Assembly: GCA_031422295.1 (NCBI GenBank)
Contig: JANOQM010000056.1
Coordinates: 1 to 64,000 of the forward strand
Reading direction: 5' to 3'
DNA: 64,000 nt
DNA from: JANOMH01 sp031422295
GTDB taxonomy: Bacteria > Pseudomonadota > Alphaproteobacteria > Rhodobacterales > Rhodobacteraceae
In this document: positions 33,913 to 42,512 of the stretch, piece by piece
Layout: each line of letters begins with the position of its first letter
Position numbering within the stretch: position 1 is the first letter of the stretch
Translations under genes and position numbers: made by a program
Notes under the pieces: generated by a model
Told to the model about the DNA's origin: nothing
The model's input: only the letters and a program-made list of their open reading frames with translations
The model's database searches: none

Positions 33913-34302
33913 ATGATCAAGAAATTCGCGCTGGCTGCGGCGGCTTTGGTGCTGATGACCGGGGCGGCACTGGCCGATCCGCTTGAGGGGATGTGGCGCA
34001 CCGTGGCCGATGACAATGGCAATTCCGGCCTGATCGAAGTCGCACCCTGCGGCGACATGCTGTGTGGCACATTGATCAAGAGCTTTGATGCGGCAGGGGC
34101 CGAGATGGCATCGGATAACATTGGCCGTCAGATCATTTTTGACACGGTGAATGACGGCGACGGAAACTATTCGGGGCAGGTTTATTCGCCGGATCGCGAC
34201 AAGACCTATAATTCGCGTCTGGTATTGGCGGGCGACACGCTGTCTGTATCCGGTTGCTTTCTGGGCATCTGCCGCGATGGCGGCAGTTGGACGCGCGAAT
34301 AA
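33913..34302 (+). CDS. DUF2147-family exported protein
   Basis: 129 residues with a 21-residue signal peptide (ending AALA|DPL). DUF2147 features: DPLEGMWRT, NSGLIEVAPCGDMLCGTL, and YNSRLVLAGDTLSVSGCFLGICR with paired cysteines. GGAGGAG precedes ATG 33913. Oriented against all surrounding his genes. Function of the family is unknown; small secreted beta-barrel-like proteins. Confidence 0.85.
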   Translation: MIKKFALAAAALVLMTGAALADPLEGMWRTVADDNGNSGLIEVAPCGDMLCGTLIKSFDAAGAEMASDNIGRQIIFDTVNDGDGNYSGQVYSPDRDKTYNSRLVLAGDTLSVSGCFLGICRDGGSWTRE

Positions 34303-34336
34303 TCCGATGGTCGCAGGATGGGCGGAATTGCCCATC

Positions 34337-35248
34337 CTATCCAAACACCGACCACCCGGCCTCGCGGGCCAGTATCTCGACCGCCTCTGCCCCCAGTTTG
34401 GAATTGCCCGTCGCATTCAACCCGGGCGACCAGACCGCGATGGACGCTTTGCCCGGGGCCACGACCAGAATCCCGCCACCGACCCCGCTTTTGCCGGGCA
34501 GGCCCACCCTGTAGGCAAATTCGCCCGACCCGTCATAATGCCCGCAGGTCAGCATCAGCGCATTGATCCGCCGGACCCGGGCCGGGGATACCATGCGTGG
34601 CAAACCGGGCGCATTCATCAAAAACCGCCCGGCCAGCGCCAGTTGCACGCAACTCATCTCGATGGCGCATTGATGGAAATAGGCCCCCAGCGCCCGCTCG
34701 GGGGTGTTTTTCAGGTTGCCATGCGCCCGCAGGAAATGCGCGATTGCAAAATTGCGGTGCCCGGTCGCGGCTTCGGATGCGGCCACGGCTTTGTTGATAT
34801 GGATGTCGTCATCGCCGGCGGCGGTGCGGATGAACCGCAGCACTTCGCCCAGCAGTTCGCGCGGGGCATGTCCGGCTAGGATCGCATCAGTGACAACAAT
34901 AGCACCGGCATTGATGAAAGGATTGCGCGGAATGCCGTCTTCGTATTCCAGTTGCAGGATCGAGTTGAACCGCAGGCCGGATGGCTCGCGCCCGACCCGG
35001 TCCCACAACTGATCGCCCAACCGGCCAAGGGCAATGGCAAGGGTAAAGACTTTGGACACGCTTTGGATGGAAAACGGCACAGCCGCATCGCCAACCGTCA
35101 GCATCTGCCCGTCAGCCAGACTGATCGCCATGCCAAATTGGGCGGGATCGATATCTGCCAGTTCGGGGATATAATCCGCCACAGTGCCCCGGTCAGTGGC
35201 CTGCGCCATGTCTGCACCAATCCGGGCAAGGATGGCGGGCAGGTCCAT
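34337..35248 (-). CDS. glsA: Glutaminase A
   Basis: 303-residue serine-dependent glutaminase converting glutamine to glutamate and ammonia. The S-x-x-K nucleophile motif [14 protein letters not shown] is at about residue 60, followed by [10 protein letters not shown], and [24 protein letters not shown] near the C-terminus. It starts two bases after the hisH stop, so it is co-transcribed with hisB-hisH, whose product HisH is also a glutaminase. Confidence 0.93.
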   Translation of the reverse strand: MDLPAILARIGADMAQATDRGTVADYIPELADIDPAQFGMAISLADGQMLTVGDAAVPFSIQSVSKVFTLAIALGRLGDQLWDRVGREPSGLRFNSILQLEYEDGIPRNPFINAGAIVVTDAILAGHAPRELLGEVLRFIRTAAGDDDIHINKAVAASEAATGHRNFAIAHFLRAHGNLKNTPERALGAYFHQCAIEMSCVQLALAGRFLMNAPGLPRMVSPARVRRINALMLTCGHYDGSGEFAYRVGLPGKSGVGGGILVVAPGKASIAVWSPGLNATGNSKLGAEAVEILAREAGWSVFG

Positions 35249-35250
35249 GC

Positions 35251-35895
35251 TCAGGGTGTCCAGGTCAGGAAATTGGCAATCAGCCGCAACCCCGCGCTTT
35301 GGCTTTTCTCGGGGTGGAACTGCGTGCCGATGATGTTGTCCCGGCCCACTATGGCGGTGATGTCGCCGGCATAATCCACATGCGCCAGCAGATGCGCCGG
35401 ATCATCAACCTGCATCGCCCAGGAATGCACGAAATAGGCGTGATCGCCGGTCGCCAGCCCCTGCAGCACCGGATGGACCTGATCAATCACCAGATCATTC
35501 CAGCCCATATGCGGGATTTTCAAGGCCGGGTTGGACGGTGTGATCCGGGTGACTTGGCCCGGGATCCAGCCAAAGCCATCTGTCAGTTCATACTCATGCC
35601 CGCGCGTTGCCAGCATTTGCATGCCGACACAAATGCCCATGAACGGTATCGCGCGGGTCTGAACCGCCTCGATAATCGCCTGCGCCAAACCGGGCACTGC
35701 ATGCAGTGCTGTCCGGCAGGCCGGAAACGCCCCATCGCCTGGCAATACGATCCGGGTGGCGCGGGCCACGATATCAGGGTCAGCGGTCACGATGACTGCC
35801 CCTGCGCCGACCTCTAAAGCCATCCGTTCAAATGCCTTTTGCGCCGAATGCAGATTACCGCTGTCGTAATCGACCAGCGCCGTGAAGTCGGTCAC
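35251..35895 (-). CDS. hisH: Imidazole glycerol phosphate synthase glutaminase subunit
   Basis: 214-residue class I amidotransferase supplying ammonia to HisF. Nucleophile Cys in [10 protein letters not shown] and His-Glu in [11 protein letters not shown] complete the triad; [11 protein letters not shown] is the oxyanion-side motif. Four-base overlap with hisB. Confidence 0.96.
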   Translation of the reverse strand: MTDFTALVDYDSGNLHSAQKAFERMALEVGAGAVIVTADPDIVARATRIVLPGDGAFPACRTALHAVPGLAQAIIEAVQTRAIPFMGICVGMQMLATRGHEYELTDGFGWIPGQVTRITPSNPALKIPHMGWNDLVIDQVHPVLQGLATGDHAYFVHSWAMQVDDPAHLLAHVDYAGDITAIVGRDNIIGTQFHPEKSQSAGLRLIANFLTWTP

Positions 35896-36479
35896 AGTGA
35901 TCCCTTTGTGGATGGAACAGCGTCCGCTTTGCGGGGATCAACCTCGACCGCGTCACGCAGGGCGCGGGCCACGGCCTTGAAAGTGGCCTCGGCGATGTGG
36001 TGGCTGTTGAACCCGTGCAACTGGTCAATATGCAGGGTGATCCCGGCATGAGTGGACAGCGCCTGAAAAAACTCGCGCACCAGTTCAGTGTCGAATGTGC
36101 CAATTTTCGGGGTGGGAAAGGCGAGGTTGCATATCAGGAACGGACGGGCCGACAGGTCCAATGCGGCCCTGATTTGGGCATCATCCATCGGCAACAGACA
36201 GGCACCGTAACGGCGGATACCGCGTTTGTCGCCCAAGGCGGCAGACAGGGCCTGCCCGAGGGTTATCCCCACATCTTCGACCGTGTGGTGATCGTCGATA
36301 TGCAGATCGCCACTGGCCCGGATCGTCGTGTCGATCAGGGAATGGCGGGCCAACTGATCCAGCATATGGTCGAAAAACCCGATGCCGGTCTGATTGTCAT
36401 ACAGCCCGGAGCCATCCAGATTTACTGTCACGGTGATGGCGGTTTCAGCCGTTTTGCGCGTCAGGGTCGCGGTCCGCAT
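35892..36479 (-). CDS. hisB: Imidazoleglycerol-phosphate dehydratase
   Basis: 195-residue monofunctional HisB. Metal-ligand histidine motifs: [25 protein letters not shown] and [17 protein letters not shown] 36479 is preceded by GAAAGAGG; a second in-frame ATG 15 bases upstream has no such site. First gene of hisB-hisH-glsA. Confidence 0.95.
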   Translation of the reverse strand: MRTATLTRKTAETAITVTVNLDGSGLYDNQTGIGFFDHMLDQLARHSLIDTTIRASGDLHIDDHHTVEDVGITLGQALSAALGDKRGIRRYGACLLPMDDAQIRAALDLSARPFLICNLAFPTPKIGTFDTELVREFFQALSTHAGITLHIDQLHGFNSHHIAEATFKAVARALRDAVEVDPRKADAVPSTKGSL

Positions 36480-36632
36480 GGCAACCTCTTTCATCAGGGT
36501 TGCCGTCCTATAGGCGGCATTGCGCGCCGGGCCAAGAGTTTTGCCAGTCTGCCCCGATTTTTCAACAAAGACTTAACCACACTGATTCTATGGTGTGACA
36601 CCGGGGTAAACCATGAACAGGATGAGGCGCAG

Positions 36633-37475
36633 ATGAAGGTTCTGATTGTAGGCGATGATCATGGGCGACAGACGCGGCTGGCCGCTGCGATGATGCAAAC
36701 CGGGTTTCAAGTGATCTGTGTCGAAACCGCCCGGTCAGCAGGCAATTATCTGGGCACGGACCTGGTTGACGTGCTGATCCTGACCGAAACCCGTAGCGCC
36801 CGGATTGGCAATGTCTGGTCCTGCATCAGCCACAGCCGCAACCCGGGGCTTAGCGTCATCGTGATGTCCGACCGTACCGGACCCGCATCCGATGAGTTGT
36901 TCGAGGATATTCCGTCGCTGTATTGCGTTCTGGCACTGGATATTGCCCCCGGTACCATCGCAAGCATCGCTTTGGCTTCGATCTTGCCACATGACGCTGC
37001 CGTGACGGTATCGCAACCAGAGGTTGCCGTGACGGTATCGCAGCCGGTGGTTGCCGTGACGGTATCGCAACCGGTGGTTGCCGTGACTGCTGCTGCGACT
37101 ACAGGGTCAGCTGGACCAAGCCGCACTTTGCTGCAACCGCTGGCCCGGCCCGCAGGCAGGCTCGCCGCGCCAGTAATTGTCGCCGCAGCGCCTGTCCCTA
37201 TGATCCCGCAGCCGATGGCCGCCGCCGCCTACAGCTATGTCAATGTGCCCGACTTTGGGTCAGAACTGGCCGCACTTGAGCGTGAACTTGACCGGGTCAA
37301 TCATGACCGGCCCAGCGTTTTGGGGCCGTCAATTGCCGAAGAACTGCCCCGCTGGTCACAGCCTGCACCCAAACTGGCCATGCTGACCGACTTGGACACG
37401 CCCAATCCGGCTGCGGCTTTGCAGGTCGCCACGCAGATGGAACGCCGATTCAGGCTGGGTGTGACGTTACAATAG
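36633..37475 (+). CDS. Pseudo-receiver-domain protein with tandem repeats
   Basis: 280 residues. Residues 1-115 have a CheY-like layout (MKVLIVGDDHGRQTRLAAAM, then DVLILTETR, LSVIVMSDRTG, LALDIAPGT), but the phospho-acceptor Asp at the end of strand 3 is Thr and no clear catalytic Lys is seen, so it is probably a non-phosphorylated receiver. Residues 123-150 are three nine-residue repeats (AVTVSQPxV). The rest is Pro/Ala-rich with a helical YVNVPDFGSELAALERELDR segment. Function unknown. ATG 36633 is chosen because the domain begins there; upstream sequence is antisense hisB. Confidence 0.65.
   Translation: MKVLIVGDDHGRQTRLAAAMMQTGFQVICVETARSAGNYLGTDLVDVLILTETRSARIGNVWSCISHSRNPGLSVIVMSDRTGPASDELFEDIPSLYCVLALDIAPGTIASIALASILPHDAAVTVSQPEVAVTVSQPVVAVTVSQPVVAVTAAATTGSAGPSRTLLQPLARPAGRLAAPVIVAAAPVPMIPQPMAAAAYSYVNVPDFGSELAALERELDRVNHDRPSVLGPSIAEELPRWSQPAPKLAMLTDLDTPNPAAALQVATQMERRFRLGVTLQ
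36999..37079 (+). repeat. Three tandem 27-bp repeats in the pseudo-receiver gene
   Basis: Units start GCCGTGACGGTATCGCA at 36999, 37026 and 37053 and differ by a few bases; a partial fourth begins at 37080. Unit length is a multiple of three, so copy-number change would keep the frame. Confidence 0.9.
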
Positions 37476-37640
37476 CTGGGCAGGCGGCCCGACCAAATAC
37501 GCCTTGCCTGATGGTCAAATGCAGGCTCCAGTCGGAGCTTGCACCAGCGTTGCAGCAGCGGTTCCAACGCGTCAGGTCGGATTGACCATTGAAACCAGCG
37601 GGCTGCCTGTGCCAGCTTGGCCCCAAAGAATGAGGGCCGC

Positions 37641-37880
37641 ATGACCGCTTGTGTTTTCGTCCAGATCCGTTGCCGCCCCGGGACAACTTACCGGGTGGCC
37701 GAAGATATCGCTTTGCGCGAATTCCACTCCGAACTCTATTCGACCAGCGGCGATTACGACCTGCTGATGAAGCTGTATATCCCGGCGGATGCCGATATTG
37801 GCAAGTATATCAATGAAAAGATGGGCGATATTGCGGGTGTAGAGCGCACTTTGACGACGCTGACCTTCAAGGCGTTCTGA
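37641..37880 (+). CDS. Stand-alone Lrp/AsnC ligand-binding (RAM) domain protein
   Basis: 79 residues: ACVFVQIRCRPGTTYRVAED, SELYSTSGDYDLLMKLYIPA, IGKYINEKMGDIAGVERTLT. This is the amino-acid-binding RAM domain without a DNA-binding domain. Such proteins can mix with full Lrp-type regulators or bind ligands alone. ATG 37641 follows GAGGGCCGC. No partner regulator is nearby. Confidence 0.85.
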   Translation: MTACVFVQIRCRPGTTYRVAEDIALREFHSELYSTSGDYDLLMKLYIPADADIGKYINEKMGDIAGVERTLTTLTFKAF

Positions 37881-38074
37881 CCACACCTGCGCGAATGTCA
37901 TTTTGAGGCACAGGTTCGCATGACTATACTTGAAAATACGATGATTCGAATTTGACCGATCGCGCAGGATTTCGCTCTCAGACCCCGGGTTCTCATAGCG
38001 GTCTAGACCTGCGAAACCGGCAAAAAAGCCATTGCAACCAAGGATTTTGGGTTTTGCGACACAGGAGTGTTTTG

Positions 38075-38794
38075 ATGAAACCGGTATGTCTGCTGATCCT
38101 GACCAGCGTCAGTCTTGCACCGGCCATTGCTGTGGCCCAGTCCAGCATAAGCGCGACCGTTCAGGGCATAAGCGTCGTGGTCATTGGCGACAGTGAACAG
38201 TCCATTCTGGACACGCCCACCGAGGCAGAAGTGACGCTGGATGGCCGGCAGATCGGGGTCAGCCCGACAACGATTACGCTGAATGGTCAAAGCTATCTGG
38301 TGTCGGACCCGGCCGAAATTGTGATTGATGGCACGGGTTATGGCCTGATTGTCAGCGCTGACGGGGCGATCATTGCCGAAATCAGCGTATTTGACGGGCT
38401 GACCGCAGCCGCCACCGCCGGTGACGGGGCGGCGCAAAACAATCTGGCGCTGCTGTATGCGACGGGCGACAGGGTGCCGCAGGACCCAGTCCGCGCGCTG
38501 GAGCCATATACGGCTGCTGCCAAACAGGGGACCAGCGTGTCCCAATCGAATGTGGCGTTTATCTATTATGACGGTGTCGGCGTGCCTGCTGACCCGGCGC
38601 AGCAATGTCTGGCGCAAGCAGCGGCTTTGGGGTCAGCGGATGCTGCGGCTGATCTGGCAGCGTTGACGGCTACTGCCCCGGCTGTCACGTATTACGACGC
38701 AGATGGGCAATCCCCGGTTGGCCCCGTCAGTTTGGCCCAGTTGCAGGCTTGGCGGGACGGGGGCCGACTGACCGCCCTTTTACAAACCCAGTAA
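38075..38794 (+). CDS. Exported Sel1-like repeat protein with C-terminal GYF_2 segment
   Basis: 239 residues. Signal peptide (MKPVCLLILTSVSLAPAIAVAQ). Residues 50-110 are beta-rich with no known match; 110-190 hold two Sel1/TPR-like repeats (DGAAQNNLALLYATGDRVPQD, QSNVAFIYYDGVGVPAD). The end (VTYYDADGQSPVGPVSLAQL) is the start of a GYF_2 domain, a peptide-binding fold, apparently shortened. GGAG precedes ATG 38075. The next gene, 31 bases away, also has GYF_2, so the two are probably a functional pair. Confidence 0.7.
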   Translation: MKPVCLLILTSVSLAPAIAVAQSSISATVQGISVVVIGDSEQSILDTPTEAEVTLDGRQIGVSPTTITLNGQSYLVSDPAEIVIDGTGYGLIVSADGAIIAEISVFDGLTAAATAGDGAAQNNLALLYATGDRVPQDPVRALEPYTAAAKQGTSVSQSNVAFIYYDGVGVPADPAQQCLAQAAALGSADAAADLAALTATAPAVTYYDADGQSPVGPVSLAQLQAWRDGGRLTALLQTQ

Positions 38795-38825
38795 ACCACG
38801 TGACCCACGCGATAGGAGACGACAG

Positions 38826-39602
38826 ATGCGCCTGAAATTCCCCCATTGGACCCTGATCCCGGCGGTCGCACTGGCCTTTGGCATTGCTGCGCCGGTTTTG
38901 TCCCAGACCACAGACACTGCTGCCGATCCTGTCGCCGAAACCCCTCCGCCGCTGCCGCCGCCATTGCCCACAGCGCCCGAACCCGCCACCCCGCCGCCAT
39001 TGCCCCCCCAGCCTACGTTCTACATCGACCAGAATGGCACGCCCGGCGGCCCGTTCAAACTGGCAGAATTACAGACCCTCGTGGCCGCAGGCACGTTGAC
39101 CCCCACAACGCTGGCCTGGACGGACGGTATGGCCGAATGGTCGGCGGCCGGTGGCGTTGTGGGCCTTGAGACCCTGTTTGCCGCGCCACCCGTGGCGGAT
39201 GTGCCCGTGGACCCAGTCGCCCCTGTTGCCGATCTGGCGACGTTTGTGGTTGGCAACTGGCTGCAAACCGGCGCTGTCGAAATTCCGGGCGTTGGGCCGG
39301 GAAATGCCAATCTGGCGGCCAGTTTCGGGGCCGATGGCACGTTTACCATCGGCGGCGTGATTGAGGCGACCAATGCCGAAACCGGAACGATGCGCATTCA
39401 GGTCGATGCGCTGGGCAATTACACGATCCAGCCGTTAGGCCCGGATCAGTTTGCCGTGACCCAGACCGGATCGGCGAAAATGACCATTCCCGGCTTTGCC
39501 CCGGTTGAACAGCCGGTGGCAGAGACCACGAATTACCGGATGATTGACGCCGATACGATCGAGGATATGGCAACAGGTGACCGGCTGGTGCGGCAACCGT
39601 AA
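38826..39602 (+). CDS. Exported GYF_2-domain protein
   Basis: 258 residues. Signal peptide of 26 residues (ending PVLSQ), a Pro-rich linker (PPPLPPPLPTAPEPATPPPL, about 40-62), then GYF_2 (FYIDQNGTPGGPFKLAELQT and TLAWTDGMAEWSAAG), and a beta-rich C-terminal domain (NWLQTGAVEIPGVGPG onward) that may bind lipids or peptides. GATAGGAGACGAC gives a strong ribosome site. Forms a pair with the preceding gene. Confidence 0.75.
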   Translation: MRLKFPHWTLIPAVALAFGIAAPVLSQTTDTAADPVAETPPPLPPPLPTAPEPATPPPLPPQPTFYIDQNGTPGGPFKLAELQTLVAAGTLTPTTLAWTDGMAEWSAAGGVVGLETLFAAPPVADVPVDPVAPVADLATFVVGNWLQTGAVEIPGVGPGNANLAASFGADGTFTIGGVIEATNAETGTMRIQVDALGNYTIQPLGPDQFAVTQTGSAKMTIPGFAPVEQPVAETTNYRMIDADTIEDMATGDRLVRQP

Positions 39603-39653
39603 ACACGCGCCCGTCAGGTCGGTCCGGCAACTGCCGCTTGCCTGGGATCGCGC

Positions 39654-40397
39654 CTAACGCACCCGCGGCCTAACCGGCACGCGGCCATCTGCGGTCAGGT
39701 GAAACACGTCATCGCCGTCGATCACGACCGCCGCCAACGGCCCGCCATATGCGGCCCCGGTATCCAGATTAAGCCGGTTCCCGTAATGTGTGGGCTGTTC
39801 AACCGGCGTGTGGCCATGCACAACCAAGGCCCCGTGATCACCTGGATGGTCGTGAAATGGCGCGCGTATCCACATCAGGTCGGTTTCAGTCTGATCGGCC
39901 AGTCTGACGCCCGGACGAAGGCCTGCATGCACGAACAGGCTGGTGCCATGCGCAAAGGTCAACGGCAGGGTGGCCAGCCACGGGGCATGGGTCACTGGCA
40001 CACGGGCCAGCGCGTCGGCATGGACATCGGCCAAGGGCCGTTCGGCGGCGTTTTCAATGCCGTAACTGGCCAAGGTTGAGACCCCGCCGATCCGGCGGTC
40101 CAGATAAGTCAGATCGGCCCGCAGCCCCGGATCGCGGCCCAGCGGATCGGCCAGAAACCGGGCGAACATCGCGTCATGATTGCCGCGCAAGGTGATCCAG
40201 CGGCTGCCATCGGTCGGGCCACGGCGCAAATATTCTACCACCTCGGCGCTGGCCGGACCCCGGTCCACCAGATCGCCCAGATGGACAATCGGGGCCTCTG
40301 TATCCCGCTGATCCTTGCGGTCTGCGGCGATCAATGCATGGGCCGCGCGCAGCAGATCAATATGGCCGTGAATATCGCCGATGGCGTAGCTACGCAT
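39654..40397 (-). CDS. Metallophosphoesterase (Ser/Thr phosphatase / ApaH-like)
   Basis: 247 residues. Full metallophosphatase motif set: GDIHGH, GDLVDRGPAS, GNHDAMF, and HGHTPVEQPTHYGNRLNLDTG. It resembles PrpA/PrpB-type protein phosphatases and Ap4A hydrolases; specificity undecided. Converges with the GYF_2 gene. Confidence 0.88.
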   Translation of the reverse strand: MRSYAIGDIHGHIDLLRAAHALIAADRKDQRDTEAPIVHLGDLVDRGPASAEVVEYLRRGPTDGSRWITLRGNHDAMFARFLADPLGRDPGLRADLTYLDRRIGGVSTLASYGIENAAERPLADVHADALARVPVTHAPWLATLPLTFAHGTSLFVHAGLRPGVRLADQTETDLMWIRAPFHDHPGDHGALVVHGHTPVEQPTHYGNRLNLDTGAAYGGPLAAVVIDGDDVFHLTADGRVPVRPRVR

Positions 40398-40471
40398 GGG
40401 AAATCCGGGGTTCAGAGACAGGTAGTGACCGGGTGCTGCGCTTGGCCGGAACTGTCAAGCCCAATGCAGGG

Positions 40472-40757
40472 TCAAGGACCGGGTTTTTGCGCCCTGATAT
40501 GGGTCGGGCAATGTTCGCCACTGTCCAGCACCACCAGCATATGCGTCCAGATATTGCTGTTATGGTCCACAAAATCTGCGCCCACCTGCGCTTCTGCAAT
40601 AGCCCGGCAAGGCCCCTGCATCCAGTCCAACTCGGCCCGCGCGACGCCCCGGTACCAGCTATCGGGCGATCTCGTCAGGTCCACCGGGCGACAGAAATCC
40701 GTCACCCCAGATTGCTTCAAGCAGGGCCACGAGTTTGGGTGTGTAAAGGTCGGTCAT
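40472..40757 (-). pseudogene. Class I SAM-dependent methyltransferase gene with large internal deletion
   Basis: The minus-strand ATG 40757 overlaps the preceding cupin stop (ATGA) and reads TDLYTPKLVALLEAIWGDGF, LSPGGPDEIAR and then a stop, the normal N-terminus of a small-molecule methyltransferase. In another frame the C-terminus follows directly: DSWYRGVARAELDWMQGP, GADFVDHNSNIWTHMLVVL and SGEHCPTHIRAQKPGP. The SAM-binding core between them (about 150 residues) is gone. The original role was probably methylation of a small amine or thio compound. Confidence 0.8.
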
Positions 40758-41632
40758 GGCATTCCTGTCTGGGGCAGAGTTGCTGGCAGGCGCAGCGCCT
40801 GCAGCCCGGGCCAGTCCGATGCGGACAAAACCTGCGCGGCGGCTTGGGTATCTTTGGTCCAGCAAAACAAACTCAGAAACGGGACTGGCCCGACTTTGGT
40901 CAGATGCGGGCGAAACGGGTCGTTCCAGACCGGCTGATGCGCTGGTTTCAGAACCAACGGGGCACCGGGCCGGAACCGCCAGCCATGCGGGCCGGTCAGC
41001 GGGGCGTATAATTCGGGGGCGGCATGGCAATGATCGCGGTACAGCACATGCGGCGCGATCAGGAACAGACCAAAATCAAAATCAGTGGCAGGAATTGCCC
41101 CCGCATCACCGATCAACACACAAAACGCATGGCCGCTGGCAAAATCCGGACCGATCTGGTCGGGCGGATACAGATCATAGGTCACCCAGTTCAGGTGCGG
41201 CGCTGCGGCTGCAATACTAGCCGTCAAAGCTGGGTGGGTTGCTTGCAACTGCCCCAGTGCCGGACCCAGACAGGCCGTGACGACCGGATTAGCCGTGTTG
41301 GCCGCAGTCACTGGCCCGCCGCACCAACGCGCAATTCCGGCGCGGACATCGGCAATACCGGGCCCGGAATGACGGCTCAGATACTGGTCAGCCTCGGCCA
41401 CCAACCGGCTAATCAGTCCTGCGGGCAGGGTAGCGCTTGGCCGCGCCCCGGTTTCACCGCGTTCCGTCAAAAGCTGGGCAGGGTCGGTGTAATCATTTGC
41501 CGCAGCAATGCGGTAAACCTCAAGCGCACCATCGCTGATCTGCCCCCCGGCATGCAGGGCCATCGCGGCCCCATACCGGACCCGCCCCGATCCGGGCAGG
41601 CCCAAAGGGGTATGTAGCAAATCAACGCTCAT
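40754..41632 (-). CDS. Cupin protein of the DMSP-lyase superfamily
   Basis: 292 residues. The C-terminal cupin has the metal motif HCHAAPELY (HxHxxxExY) within APHVLYRDHCHAAPELYAPL and a second-motif His in KPAHQPVWNDP, the ligand pattern of DddQ/DddL-type dimethylsulfoniopropionate lyases. The long helical N-terminal half is also seen in larger members. Whether DMSP is the substrate is unknown; related cupins without lyase activity exist. It is tightly coupled to the transporter upstream (four-base overlap) and the broken methyltransferase downstream. Confidence 0.65.
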   Translation of the reverse strand: MSVDLLHTPLGLPGSGRVRYGAAMALHAGGQISDGALEVYRIAAANDYTDPAQLLTERGETGARPSATLPAGLISRLVAEADQYLSRHSGPGIADVRAGIARWCGGPVTAANTANPVVTACLGPALGQLQATHPALTASIAAAAPHLNWVTYDLYPPDQIGPDFASGHAFCVLIGDAGAIPATDFDFGLFLIAPHVLYRDHCHAAPELYAPLTGPHGWRFRPGAPLVLKPAHQPVWNDPFRPHLTKVGPVPFLSLFCWTKDTQAAAQVLSASDWPGLQALRLPATLPQTGMP

Positions 41633-42468
41633 TCATTCGCCCGGTAGGCCAGCTGCGCATCCCGGTCGCGCCGCTTGTCGGCCCGGGTCAGCATGATCCC
41701 TGCAATCACTACGCCAAGGCCCACAATCAGCACCGTGACGGTGGCCAAGGCGTTAATGTCGGGCGTCACCCCCAGTTTGACCTTTGACCAGATCAGGATG
41801 GGCAAAGTGGTATTGCCCGGCCCGGTCACAAAGCTGGAAATGACCACATCATCCAGCGAAATTGTAAAAGCCAGCAACCAACCCGACAGGATCGCCGGAA
41901 AGATGACCGGCAGGGTAATATCGACCAAAACCTGCCAGGGCCTCGACCCCAGATCAATTGCCGCCTCTTCGATTGACCGGTCAAATTGCGACAGGCGCGA
42001 TTGGATGATCGTGGTCACAAAAACCAATGAAAACGTAACATGCGCCAGCGTGATCGTGGTGAACCCGCGTTGTGCGGGCCAACCCAGCCATTTGGCCATC
42101 AGGATAAACGCCATCAGCGATGCAATCCCGGTGATAACCTCTGGCATGACCAACGGGGCTGTGACCAGACCGGAAAACAAGGTCCGGCCCCGGAATTGTT
42201 TGAACCGGGCCAACGCGATACCCGCCATTGTGCCAAGGATCGTCGCGACCGTCGCACTGATCAACGCAATTTTCAGCGACAATAAGGCTGCTTTGATCAC
42301 CTGTTCATTGTTCCAAAGTTCTGCATACCATTTGGTCGAAAACCCACCCCAAACCGTAGCAAGGCGTGATCCGTTGAATGAATACACCATCATCGACAGG
42401 ATCGGGATATAGAAAAATGCAAATCCCAGACCCAACATTGTCAGTAAGAAAGTTGGGCGCTGTTTCAT
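41629..42468 (-). CDS. potI: Polyamine-type ABC transporter permease (PotI/PotC-like)
   Basis: 279-residue permease, six helices, EAA loop EEAAIDLGSRPWQVLVDITLP. Start ATG 42468 lies in the second copy of a 16-base duplication that also supplies its ribosome site (GAGG). Part of potF-potG-potH-potI order. Substrate is a small cation or amine by family, not necessarily putrescine. Confidence 0.9.
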   Translation of the reverse strand: MKQRPTFLLTMLGLGFAFFYIPILSMMVYSFNGSRLATVWGGFSTKWYAELWNNEQVIKAALLSLKIALISATVATILGTMAGIALARFKQFRGRTLFSGLVTAPLVMPEVITGIASLMAFILMAKWLGWPAQRGFTTITLAHVTFSLVFVTTIIQSRLSQFDRSIEEAAIDLGSRPWQVLVDITLPVIFPAILSGWLLAFTISLDDVVISSFVTGPGNTTLPILIWSKVKLGVTPDINALATVTVLIVGLGVVIAGIMLTRADKRRDRDAQLAYRANE

Positions 42469-42512
42469 TCGCGCGCCTCGCGGTCTGATGGGCGCGTCAT
42501 TCGCGCGCCTCG
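42465..42512 (-). repeat. 16-base direct duplication at the potH-potI junction
   Basis: TCATTCGCGCGCCTCG occurs at 42465-42480 and again at 42497-42512. On the coding strand the first copy encodes the potH end (EARE, stop), the second supplies GAGG and the ATG of potI. It creates an 11-codon ORF between them. Confidence 0.85.

Noticed and set aside
34315..34338. Hairpin AGGATGGGC / GCCCATCCT as a terminator between DUF2147 and glsA
   Set aside because: No T-run on either strand and it overlaps the glsA stop; too weak to call as a terminator.
35997..36632. N-terminal extension of the pseudo-receiver protein
   Set aside because: It is antisense to hisB and lacks a ribosome site; the domain begins at 36633.
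36999..37088. CRISPR-like array in the repeat region
   Set aside because: Repeats are contiguous without spacers and encode protein in frame.
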